This document shows, in pieces, positions 1 through 11,000 of a stretch of DNA of 64,000 bases. The translations under genes and the position numbers were made by a program. The notes under the pieces were generated by a model. That model had not been told where the DNA came from. It searched no databases and was given only the letters and a program-made list of their open reading frames with translations. How positions within the stretch are numbered: position 1 is the first letter of the stretch; the number at the start of each line of letters is the position of its first letter. This DNA is from Lolium rigidum (lineage: Eukaryota > Streptophyta > Magnoliopsida > Poales > Poaceae): contig NW_025899976.1 in assembly GCF_022539505.1 (NCBI RefSeq), positions 1-64,000 of the forward strand. The letters are read 5' to 3'.

Positions 1-36
1 GAGATCGGGCCACACACGGGGTCTTAGACCTCATCA
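1..36 (+). repeat. 3' end of a family-A LTR
   Basis: These bases match the last 36 bases of the A3 5' LTR (26937-26972), including the terminal TTAGACCTCATCA. The rest of this LTR lies left of the window. It abuts family-D LTR sequence at 37, so it is the right end of a family-A element or solo LTR inserted in the 5' LTR of D1. The left boundary and target duplication cannot be seen. Confidence 0.85.
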
Positions 37-551
37 GGTCCCTGGCCCGGTTGACCGGATTCCAGACCGGATCTGTCCGAGTCTGTCTCGACCAGAACTA
101 TTCTGGGTCGGTTTTACTTGTATCTTTCGACCAGAACTCGTCCCGGACGCCTATATAAGTGCCTTGGACGACCCCCTAGCTGCTTTAGACCACATTTAAG
201 ATAAACCCTAGTTTATAGTTGTTTGCTAAGCAAAACTATTGTTCCCCAACTCTCCAATTCGTTGCGATCTGGAGTTTTATGCTACTGAAAGTTTGTGTGA
301 TCTGTTGTTCCATTGGGGATTAGAAGATTGCAATCTACCGCTTCGTGGTCGGCGGCTACGTGCGCAAGTGTGTGGAGTTGCGAATATCTTGCAGGGTTGA
401 GAGCTGTTGCATTGGCATCAGGAATCAATTGAGAGACTTCGTCGGTGTCATACAAGTTATCCTCCTCATCATCATCGATTTCATCCGCTGCTACCATCTT
501 GTGTTCATCACCACCCGTCGCTTACTGACAAGATCGGGCAACCCCATATCA
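37..551 (+). repeat. D1 5' LTR, 3' part
   Basis: This is the reverse complement, with small differences, of the LTRs of D2 (34809-35871 and 43872-44938). A TATA box (TATATAAG, 152-159) is present. Upstream of it at 37-75 is the last part of the CCGG-rich array. The LTR terminus is CCCCATATCA where D2 has CCCCTTATCA. The first half was lost to, or displaced by, the family-A insertion that ends at 36. Confidence 0.85.
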
Positions 552-556
552 TATTG

Positions 557-1294
557 ATGCAAGAGGGTCGCCCCATTGCATATTTTTCTGAGAAACTTTC
601 TGGTGCTAAGTTGAACTATCCTATATATGATAAAGAATTGTATGCTTTAATTAGAGTTCTTGAGGTTTGGCAACATTATTTGTGGCCAAAAGAATTTATC
701 ATACATGCTGATCATGAAGCTTTGAAATATCTGAAAGCCCAATCTACTTTGCATCGGCGTCTTGCTAAGTGGGTTGAGTTCATTGAGTCTTTTCCATACA
801 TTATTAAGCATAAGAAGGGAAAAGATAATATTGTTGCTGATGCTCTATCTAGGAAGACTATGCTATTAACTCGTCTTGATGTTAAAATTCTTGGATTAGA
901 GGTGCTATGTGATTTGTATGCAACTGATCATGATTTTGCTGAACCATACCGCTTGTGTGTTATTGGTAAAGCATGGGAGAAATATCACATACATGATGGG
1001 TTCTTGTTTAGAGCTAACAAACTATGTGTTCCAGAATCGTCTGTGCGTTTGCTCTTATTGCAGGAATCACATGCTGGAGGTTTGATGGGTCACTTTGGGC
1101 GTGAGAAGACGCTACTCATGCTCGCTGATCACTTTTATTGGCCAAAGATGAGGCGGGATGTGGACAGGTATGTGAAGAGATGCATTACTTGCAACAAGTC
1201 CAAGTCCAAGCTGAAGCCTCACGGTTTGTATACTCCTTTACCGGCACCTACTACACCTTGGGAGGATATTAGTATGGATTTTGTGTTGGGTTTG
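557..1294 (+). pseudogene. D1 RNase H and N-terminal integrase fragment
   Basis: This is an open reading segment from the family-D polyprotein. It starts inside RNase H ([19 protein letters not shown]), runs through the linker with [14 protein letters not shown], and enters the integrase HHCC zinc finger (HFGREKT, HFYW, then RCITC). It ends at [10 protein letters not shown], at the first catalytic Asp of the integrase core, where A2 is inserted. The upstream ATG at 407 lies in LTR sequence and is unlikely to be a natural start. RT is missing, so this piece has no coding capacity of its own. The frame continues at 19182. Confidence 0.85.
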
Positions 1295-3241
1295 TGATGT
1301 AGCCCCGCTCACCGACGACACTACACCAAGACCAACTGATGAGGACATCCCATCTCTTGATACAACCGCTGTACCTACAGCCACACAATTACAAGGACCA
1401 ATCACTCGAGCTCGTGCCAAACAACTTAACTATCAGGTACTTTCGTTTCTTGGAACTATTCCTCACATACATGAGAATATGATGCTGCCTAAATCAGATA
1501 TGTTTGTTACTCTTAGGAATGATGGACCAAGCATGGATGAGGAGGACAAGCATTGGAGCATGATCACGCATGGAGGAGATGGCAGCAAGCGTTTGAGGAT
1601 TGAAGATGACGCCGCAAGTGGAGATTTCAGAACTTTGAAGCCACCATAAGAAGAGATGAAGACATGGACGAAATATAGAGTTTTCCACTTCATAATTTCG
1701 TCCATAGCATGTTATGGTGCTGCGTCACCTTTAGTTTTGGGCCAGGCCCATGTCATTTTCGCAGGAATTAAGTCAGCCACTTTTTAGAGTCCGTATTGAA
1801 GGGGGAAAGGCCTTCTAGGGTTTGGTTCGACCACCATACGTATGGTTGGCCGAAACCCCACCTTTTCCTCCTTTAAATACCTCCATAGCCGTCACGTTTA
1901 GACTCGGATTTTGATTAGATTAAAAGTTAGCCATTGCTGCAACTCTCGTGTACTTCTTTTGAGGCCAACGCCCGAACAAGACCGACTATTCGGAATCCCA
2001 CCTTTGTCAATAAAGCTTTCATCTTTCATCCGCAATATTCTGATTGCATCATTAGTTCTTACTTGTTCTCGATTTCGGGTAGGAATTAAGACCCTCGGCT
2101 GGTCGGCTGATCGTGCATCCGCAAGATCAGTAACTCCCGGAGATTGTCCTAGCGATTGCATTGGCGCACGAGCTTTGCACGTGTAGTCGGATCGTCAAGC
2201 ACGAACTCCACCAACAAATTGATCTATTCACGTCTCATCGAAAGATCGGCCACCTTTGCCCTATCACCAACTAGTCCCCCAAGTGGACCGATGACTCGGG
2301 CTCGAGATAAAGCGCTACATGATAAGGTGAACTCGCTCCTCACCACCCTTGATCTCGGTACCCCTTTGGATGGAATGCTACCTCATGCCGACGTACTTTG
2401 TGTCATTAGGTACAAGGTGCATCAAGACCCCGGAGAGAAGGACACACCATGGTCAAGGGAAGGAGAGGAGCAGCGGGACTTGAACATGAGCACGAAGCTG
2501 GACCCGACGTCACTCGAAGCGCTCGAAGGAAGAGAGGAAGCTGGCCGGCCCAGGACCCGGTCGACCGGCCCCACGACCGGACCATCCGGTCCCAGGCCCG
2601 GTCAACCGGTCGCCAAACCGGATTTCCCTCGGTCCTGACCGGGCGTCGTACCGGGGGCCAACCGGACGGAGATCTGCGACATTTCCGGTTGGCGACCGGT
2701 CGACCGGCCCCACGACCGGACCACCCGGTCACAGGCCCGGTCTGACCGGCCCCAGGACCGGATCCGACGGGAATGCCCCACCAAGCTGCCTAAGTTATCC
2801 ACTTATGTACCTTTTCGCCTTGCTAGCCATGTAGGCCTATATAAGCAACCTGGACCCCTCCTTTACCCCTTAGACATAATTTTGAGCTTAAACCAACTTT
2901 GAGCTTAGTCTCCCTAGGTTTAGCATCCATCTTGGACAAGCATCCCTTTGTAATCAAGGCACTCCTTGTTGTTGATTTGGATATTGTTGAGTGAGATTCT
3001 AGTGCAAGCCACTCTCTCTCCCTCACCAATCTCTTTTTTCCAACACCAATCTCTCACCGGGAATTCGGCCGCGTGCCTCTTCCGGGTGATTCTATTGGCG
3101 TGGTCCATCGAGCCACGGGGGTAAGTATCGGGTGTATCGGGTTGGTGTGCGTGCGTGAGTACCGGTGTTCCTCGTGTTCCTCGCGCTCTCCCACCTTTTC
3201 CCCGCGAGATCGGGCCAAACCCTAGATCTCAGATCTCATCA
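1295..3241 (+). repeat. A2 5' LTR, interrupted by C1
   Basis: The LTR starts TGATGTAGCCCC at 1295 and ends GATCTCATCA at 3241, just before the primer site. C1 splits it at 1337-2266, and CCAAC is repeated on both sides. It carries a CCGG-rich array at about 2545-2765 and a TATA box TATATAAG at 2838-2845. Its first part encodes the GPMTRARDKAL version of the LTR-encoded integrase tail. A strong-looking splice-donor sequence GGGGTAAGT begins at 3118. Compared with the 3' LTR it lacks about 20 bases near the end. Confidence 0.9.
1337..2266 (+). mobile_element. C1: solo LTR of family C
   Basis: This 930-bp sequence begins TGATGAGGACATCCC and ends TTTGCCCTATCA. It matches the C3 LTRs (59914-60843, also 930 bp) on the opposite strand. 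The five bases CCAAC flank it (1332-1336 and 2267-2271), and no internal element sequence is present. It is therefore a solo LTR left by recombination between the two LTRs of a family-C element. An ORF covering the start of the LTR to 1649 encodes GPITRARAKQL and LPKSDMF, the LTR-encoded integrase tail. A TATA-like TTTAAATA lies at 1872-1879. Confidence 0.93.
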
Positions 3242-4477
3242 TATGGTATCAGCAGATTTTGGTTACCGCGATTTGGACCCTCCACCCACCCGATTTCGTT
3301 TCTAGAAAATTTTCCAAAAAATCCCCAAAAATAGCCCCAAATTGCCTTTGGACGGATCTGTGATTTGGTTCCGTTTTGAGTGGTTGTGGTCCGTGGATTC
3401 GGTGTTGTTGTGCTTGATCTACTATTTCCCCAACTTTTAGCCTCCAATTCCATCGTTTCCCGTCGATTTGATCTTTTGGTTTTGGTTTGGGGAAGAACAA
3501 GAGAGAGAACCGCGAAATCCGGTTGAGAAATCCGGTCAACCGGCCCCCAGACCGGACCAGCCGTCCCACCACCCGGCCGACCGGGCGCCAACCGGACCAG
3601 CCGGTCCAGAGTCCGGTCTAACCGGACCCTAGACCGGGCGCCCCTCCGCGCCCTCCTCCGAGCTCGATTTCGGCTACCACCTCCACCACCACCACCACCA
3701 TCATCGCAGGTATAACTTGCAGTTTTCCCTTGTAGCCCTCTTCATTTTTCGATCTATCCTATCGAGCATTGCTTATCTAGTGTTGCGAGACATTGCACGT
3801 GACCCCGATTGTGAGGTGTGTGTGTAGTGTGGAGTAAAGCTTCTAAGCAAACACTCGTGTGGCAAGATAGCAAATGCGAGGCTAACGCTAACATAGTGCG
3901 AGAAAAAGCCGCAAAAACACAAAAAGAGTGCAGAGTCGCACCATACTCCATACATACAAGAGTACAAGTGCCACCATAGATACAAAAGAGTGCAAGTGCC
4001 ACCGTATACAAAAGAGTTACAAGCTTTTAAGCAAAGAGAGAAGAGAAGAGAGGTCGCGTGCGAATCTAGTTGTCTCTCCGTTTGCAACCAAAGCTTTGCC
4101 TCTCCTTGTGTTAGTGTGACACCGAGCACCCTTTACATACACTTTTCCGCTCACTTTTGGTTGCACTAACCCCGCTTATCCCGTGTGTGTGTTCCACAAT
4201 TTTTCCGTGTTTATAGTGATCACCACTTTGACATTTGGATTTTTGGACCTCACCCACTTTTAACAACATACTTGGTTTCGGATTTCGTCTTTTGGTTTTC
4301 CACCATACTCACCTAACACCGTACTTGCTAGCTTTTGCGTGTGGCTTTGCGTGTGTACCCGATACACTTGGTCTTGCTTTTGGCTTGGTTGATTGCCTCA
4401 ATACTATCTTACCTTGGTAAGAGTGCGAGGTAGTCTCCTTCCACTAACATACACAACATAGTTCTTGTCTTTCCATC
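3242..4477 (+). other. A2 5' leader with primer-binding site
   Basis: The primer-binding site TGGTATCAGCAG lies at 3244-3255, two bases after the LTR. The leader then holds a CCGG-rich stretch (about 3525-3640), a CCA trinucleotide run (3682-3700), the sequence CAGGTATAAC that resembles a splice donor (3707 on), and AT-richer DNA up to the gag ATG. No coding region is apparent. It aligns with the leaders of A1 (13241-14504) and A3 (26973-28251). Confidence 0.85.
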
Positions 4478-6992
4478 ATGGATAGGAGCGGAGATGAACC
4501 AAGGGATGGAGAAGTCCTCCGCAACACCGAGAGGTTGGCTACCCAACACAACCTATGGACGCAACGCCAAGAGTTAAAGGAGCAACTCACCTTATTCGAG
4601 ACACGCATCGAGGAGCAATACGACGAAGTGGCACACAACTTCTCCGTTGTGAACCAAGACTTGGCTCTACTCCCCGAAGCTACGGACAACTTGAATGGCC
4701 AAATGGCGGCCAATGATGCGAACATGGAGCGGCGCATGGATAGCCTCGAGCGCGCCATCACCAACTTGGGTCGTCATCACCGACACCGCTCTACTTCATC
4801 ATCATCAAGCTCGTCACAAGATTACTACTCTCATGGTCACCGTTCGTCCTCAAGCTCCTCCTCACGGCATGAAGACCATCATCGACCTCATCGCCCACAT
4901 GCTCGTCATGAAGACTCTCGCTCCAACTCTAGGCGAGGAGAAATACATCGCCATGCTCGTCCACATGAACGTCCTCCACAAGATCGTCCTCAACCGGATC
5001 GCCATGCCCACCATGGGCGTGACGACCATCCCCACGACAACGTCTTCCACAACATGGAGCCACATGGTGATGCTCAAAACCAAGGTCATCAAGATCAACC
5101 AAGGCATGATCTCCGCAATCACCCTCGCCATGACCAACGTGGAAGAGGAGACCCGCAACATGACCAAGATGAGAGGGCCATCCTTGGACGTCGCCAACAA
5201 CATCAACAACCTCGTCAAGATCTTCAACAACATCATCATCGTGAACCAAGTGAAGCTAGTGTCCAACTTCAACGCCAACCCAATGCTATGGTTGGCCACG
5301 GAAGACCTCCTATACCACCTCAAGCCGCAAGAGATGAAGGCATCCGTCCTCGCCGAAGAAATTTGGAGGATGAAGAGAACATGTTTGGAAGGCTCAAGTT
5401 CACCATGCCCAAGTTCAAGGGTGAAGAGGATGCCGAGGCCTACCTCTCATGGGCACTCAAGGTTGACAAGATTTTCCGCATCCACAACTACTCCGGTGCC
5501 AAGAAAGTGGCCATGGCGTCTCTTGAGTTTGAGGATTATGCCAACACTTGGTGGGAGCAAGTTCTCACTCTAAGGGAAGAAAAGGGTGAACCTCCAATTG
5601 ACACTTGGGAAGAGATGAAGGAAGAGATGCAAGCTCGCTTTGTACCAACCCACTACGATGACCGACCTCTTCAACAAGCTCCAAAAGTTGAAGCAAGGTA
5701 CCAAGACCGTTGAGGAGTTCTTCAAGGAGATGGAGTTGACTATGATGCGAGCCAACATACAAGAATCCGAGCAACAAACCATCGCTCGTTTCTTCAATGG
5801 CCTCAACTATCCCATCAAGCGAATTGTGGAGTTCCAACCTTATTCCAACATGGTTGAGTTGGTTCACCAAGCCTCCAAGGCCGAGCGCCAAGTGAGTGAG
5901 GACATCAAGTACACCAAGTCCAAGTCATACTTCGCCTCCAAGCTCGCGACAACAACACCTACTACATCAAGTCCATGCTACAAGCCTAGGCCGACGTGTC
6001 CTCTACACCATCCAAGCAACCGACTATCCAAAGTCGCATGAAGCAAACGGTGTCCTCTACCGCCTCCTCTAAGGCCTCTACGGGACCCTCTAATGTCACT
6101 TGCTTCAAGTGTGGCACCCAAGGCCACAAGTCCTTTGAGTGCAAGAATACCAAGGTCATGATCACCATGGAGAATGGTGACATAGAGACGCTCGATGAAG
6201 ATGAATATGAAGCTATGGTACAAGCCGCCGTCGCAAATGAAGAAGCTTATGATGAAGATAGTGGAGAAGACCCTCTCTTATGTGTGCATGACCCAAATCC
6301 TTCACTTGTGGTCACAAGGGTGCTAACAACTCAACCTCAAGGTATGGAAGACCAACGGTGCAACATCTTCCAAATCCATGCCGGTATTGGTGGCAAGTCA
6401 ATAAAGGTCATCATCGATGGAGGAAGTTGCCATAACCTTGCAAGCACCGAGTTGTGTGAGAAGCTCAATCTTACACTTCGCAAGCACCCTCACCCTTACC
6501 ATATCCAATGGTTGAGCGACAAGGGCAATGTCAAGATACAACATACCGTCACCGTCAACTTCAAGATCGGCCCCTATGAATATACTATTGAGTGTGACGT
6601 GGTGCCCATGACGGTGTGCCACATGTTGCTTGGCCGCCCATGCCAATTTGACAAGAAGGCTATACATGACGGACACACCAATGCATACACCTTCAAGGTC
6701 AAGGATAAGAAGTTCGAGCTACGCCCCATGACTCCTAGCCAAATCATCGCGGACAATGCGAAGGCTTTAGCGAGGGCACAACATCACATCCACCATAGTG
6801 AGTTGAGAGGTGAGGGAGCGACTCACCAAATGGAGAGTGAGCGCCACAAGCCATACATGAGTGAGCGAAAGAGCGTCCTCCTAGCCACCAAAAGCGAGTG
6901 GAGAGAAGTGCAAGCAAACCCATCCACCGCATTGCACTACGTGCTCATTTGCAAGGGACCGTCATCGGAGACTAACGACTTAACCATCATTC
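4478..6992 (+). pseudogene. gag-pro: A2 gag-protease, frameshifted
   Basis: Translation from ATG 4478 (MDRSGDEPRDGE) gives a Gag like those of A1 and A3. It has a coiled N-terminus, a long Ser/His/Arg-rich stretch, the Gag core ([21 protein letters not shown]) and, further on, a CCHC zinc knuckle ([14 protein letters not shown]). The retroviral-type aspartic protease motif [13 protein letters not shown] follows. The frame is broken twice compared with A1: one extra base near 5656, and a second shift near 5980-6000. The frame then stays open until A1 is inserted at 6993, upstream of RT. In the intact family the product would form particles, bind RNA and process the polyprotein. Confidence 0.9.
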
Positions 6993-8057
6993 TGATGTGG
7001 TCTAAGACCCCGTGTGTGGCCCGATCTTGCGGATTGACGTCGAAACCAAAGGGGGAGATGGGAAAACGCGAGGAACACGAAGAACACGGCGATGAACACG
7101 AGGAACTCCGAGACTCACGCACGCACACCAACCCGATACACCCGATGCTTAGCTCCGTGGCTCGATGGACCACGCCAATAGAATCTCCGTGGAAGAGACA
7201 CGCGGTAGAATTCCCCGGAGAGAGATTGGGATTGGAGAGGAAGAGCTTGGGGAAGGAGAGAGAGTAACAAGTACTAGAATCTCCTTCAACAAGATCTAAG
7301 TCAACAACCAAGGTGCCTTGATTACGTAGGGATGATACCCAAGGGAGACTAAGCTCAAAGTTAGGGTTTGAGTTCAAAACAAGTCTAAAGAGCTAATGAG
7401 GGGTTCTAGCTACTTATATAGGCACACCCAGCCAGCAAGGGCGAACAGGTACGCAAAAGGATAAGTTAAGGCAGCTTTGGTGGGGCACTCTCGTCAGGTC
7501 CGGTTTGGGATCCGGTCAGACCGGGCCTGGGACCGGGCTGTCCGGTCATGGGTCCGGTCTGACCGGGCCTGGGACCGGGCGGTCCGGTCAAGGGTCCGGT
7601 CGACCGGTCGGAAACCGGATTCCTGCGAGGTTTCCGGTCGTCGTCCGGTACGAGGGGGCTGGCCCGGTTTCCGACCGGTCGACCGGGCCTGTGACCGGGG
7701 AGCCCGGTTGTAGGTCCGGTCCGACCGGGTCCTGGACCGGCCGGCGTCCGTCTCTTCCTTGGAGCGCTTCGAGCGACGTCGGCTTCGGCTCCATGATCAT
7801 CTTCATGTCCAGCTGCTTCTCTCCCTCCCTTGGTCTTGGCACCTCCTCCTCTCCGAGGTCTTGATGCGGCTTGTACCTAATGACACATAGCACGTCGGCA
7901 TGAAGTAGCAATCCATCCAAAGGGGTACCAAGATCAAGGGTAGTGAGGAGCGAGTTCACCTCATCATGTAGAGCCTTGGCTCGGGCTCGTGTCATTGGTC
8001 CACTTGGGGGACTAGTTGGTCTTGATGGAGTGTCGTCTGGTGAGCGGGGCTACATCA
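6993..8057 (-). repeat. A1 3' LTR
   Basis: This is the left copy of the A1 LTR. In element orientation it begins TGATGTAGCCCC (right end, 8057) and ends GACCACATCA (6993). It has a TATA box (TATATAAG on the minus strand, 7413-7420) and a CCGG array (about 7495-7740). Compared with the 5' LTR, one extra base near 8037 shifts the frame of the LTR-encoded integrase tail, so the gag-pol ORF stops at 8012. Confidence 0.93.
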
Positions 8058-11000
8058 TCTCCCCCTTGGGAAAGAGTCGTCCTCGACTCGTGGCCTTCCT
8101 CATCTCCATGATAGGGTGACAAGTCGGAGACATTGAACGTGTTGCTCACCAAGTACTTGGAGGTGGGGATGTCGATGACGTAAGCGTTGTTGTTGATGCG
8201 TTTGAGGACCTTGAAGGGACCATCTCCTCTTGGCTTGAGCTTCGAATTGCGGTCATGAGGGAATCTTTCCTTCCGGAGGTGGATCCAAACGAGGTCGCCT
8301 TCCTCAAAGATGCGTTCCTTCTTCTTGGCGTTGAGTCTTGTAGCTTGACGAAGCACATGTTCTTGGATTGTTGCTCTTGTCTCTTCATGAAGTTTCTTGA
8401 CGGCGGCGGTGCGCTTGTCGAAGTCCATGTTGATCCGCTCATGAAGTGGGAGCGGGAGCATGTCGAGTGCCGTGAGCGGCTCAAACCCGTAGACGACCAT
8501 GAAGGGACTCCTTGATGTAGTCGAGTGCTTGGCGCGGTTGTAGGCGAACTCCGCGTGTGGAATGCATTCCTCCCATGACTTCAAGTTTTTCTTCACGAGG
8601 ATGCGTAGAAGGGTGGAGAGGCTTCGATTGACCACTTCCGTTTGGCCGTCCGTTTGCGGGTGCGAGGATGATGAGAATAAGAGCTTCACTCCAAACTTGG
8701 CCATGAGCGACTTCCAAAGATAACTCATGAACTTGACGTCTCGATCCGACACAATGCTTTGCGGTACTCCATGTAGGCGAACAATTTCCCCGAAAAACAA
8801 CGAAGCAATGTGTGAAGCATCATCGCTCTTATGGCAAGGTATGAAATGAGCCATCTTAGAGAATCTATCCACTACCACAAAGATAGAATCATGTCCATGC
8901 TTAGTGCGAGGCAATCCTAGAACAAAATCAATGCTAATGTCCGTCCATGGTGCATGAGGTATAGGCAAAGGCGTGTAAAGACCATAGGGATTGGAAGTAG
9001 ACTTAGCTTGAAGGCTTGTCGTGCAACGGTTGCAAAGGCGCTCGACGTCCCTCTTCATCTTCGGCCAATAATAGTGAGTGGCTAACATCGCAAGTGTCTT
9101 ATCTCGACCAAAATGTCCCATAAGGCCACCACCATGTGACTCTTGCAAGAGTAACTTTCGAAGAGAAGAATCGGGAATGCAAATTTTGTTGGCTTTGAAC
9201 AAGTAGCCTTTGTGCAAATAGAAGTCATCAAATCCTCGGTCAACGGAACACTTCTCAAATATCGGAGCAAAGAAAGAATCGGAAGTATAGAGTTCTTTGA
9301 TCTCTTCGAGTCCCAAAACGTGAAAATCCAAGCGAGTCAACAAAAGGGTGTTTTTGCGGGAAAGAGCATCCGCCACTACATTGTCCTTGCCCTTCTTGTA
9401 TTTGATGACATACGGAAAGGACTCAATGAACTCAACCCATTTTGCATGACGCTTGTTCAAATTGTGTTGGCTTTTCAAGTACTTCAAAGACTCATGGTCG
9501 GAGTGAATGATGAACTCTTTTGGCCAAAGATAGTGTTGCCAAACTTCAAGAACACGAACCAAAGCGTAGAGCTCCTTGTCATATATAGGATAGTTGAGGC
9601 GTGCGCCATCTAACTTCTCACTATAGTATGCCACGGGTTTGCCCTCTTGCATAAGAACACCATCAATACCGAGCCCACTTGCATCACACTCAATCTCAAA
9701 AGTTTTGGAAAAATTTGGAAGAACAAGAAGGGGAGCTTCGGTAAGGCGTTTCTTCAACTCATCAAAAGCATTTTGTTGGGCCTTGCCCCAAACAAACGGA
9801 ACATTCTTCTTGGTAAGCTCATTCAAAGGGCAAGCAATGGTGCTAAAATCTTTCACAAAGCGGCGGTAAAACCCGGCAAGGCCATGAAAACTTCGGACTT
9901 GGCCAACATTTGTAGGAGTAGGCCAATTATGGATGGCCTCTACCTTGGAAGAATCAACTTCAATGCCATTAGCGGAAACCACAAAGCCAAGGAAAACCAA
10001 TTTGTTTTGAGCAAAGGTGCATTTGGGGAGGTTAGCATAAAGCTTTTCATGACGCAAGATGCACAAGACTTCTCTCACATGTTGCACATGGTCCTCGAGA
10101 CATTTGCTATAAATGAGAATATCATCGAAATAGACAACCACACTCTTGCCAATGAGAGGACGCAAGATGTGATTCATGAGGCGCATGAAAGTTGATGGAG
10201 CATTGGATAGACCAAATGGCATAACAAGCCACTCATATAGACCAAGTTTGGTCTTGAATGCCGTTTTCCATTCATCACCAATAGCCATGCGGATTTGGTG
10301 GTAGCCACTACGCAAATCAATTTTAGAGAAAATCGTGGCACCACTAAGTTCATCAAGCATGTCATCTAAACGCGGAATGGGATGGCGGTAACGGACGGTA
10401 ATGGCATTGATGGGGCGACAATCCATACACATCCGTTGCGTCTCATCCGGTTTAGGCACAAGAATCACGGGAACCGCACAAGGGGAAAGGCTTTCTCGAA
10501 CGTACCCTTTAGCGAGGAGGTCTTGTATTTGGCGTTGGATCTCCTTTGTCTCTTCGGGGTTGGTGCGGTAGGCGGCACGGTTTGGAAGCGGAGCGCCGGG
10601 TATGAGGTCGATGCGGTGCTCGATGCCTCGAAGCGGTGGTAGTCCATGAGGGAGCTCGTCGGGGAAGACATCTTGGAACTCCTTCAAAATAGACAACAAA
10701 GACGAAGGAATTGTGGTTAAGTCGTTAGTCTCCGATGACGGTCCCTTGCAAATGAGGACGTAGTGCAATATGGTGGATGGGTTTGCTTGCACTTCTCTCC
10801 ACTCGCTTTTGGTGGCTAGGAGGACACTCTTTCGCTCACTCATATATGGCTTGTGGCGCTCACTCTCCATTTGGTGGGTCGCTCCCTCACCTCTCAACTC
10901 ACTATGGTGGGAGTGGTGTTGTGCCCTCGCTAGAGCCTTCGCATTGTCGGCGATGATTTGGCTAGGAGTCATGGGGCGCAACTCGAACTTCTTGTCGTTG

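Noticed and set aside
282..497. Frame of 71 codons in the D LTR (also 34860-35078 and 43923-44189), similar in three copies ([15 protein letters not shown]...).
   Set aside because: It lies in the end part of the LTR, antisense to the element, and the similarity is just LTR homology. Without synonymous-rate evidence I do not call a gene.
2406..2802. Arg/Pro/Gly-rich open frames over CCGG arrays (also 7477-7864, 14978-15448, 18327-18723, 26097-26556, 63213-63644).
   Set aside because: They are translations of short repeats, open in several frames at once on both strands, so there is no sign of a gene.
3676..3705. CCA and TGG runs that could look like the start of a tandem array or CRISPR-like repeat.
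   Set aside because: Simple trinucleotide microsatellites without spacers; not an array.
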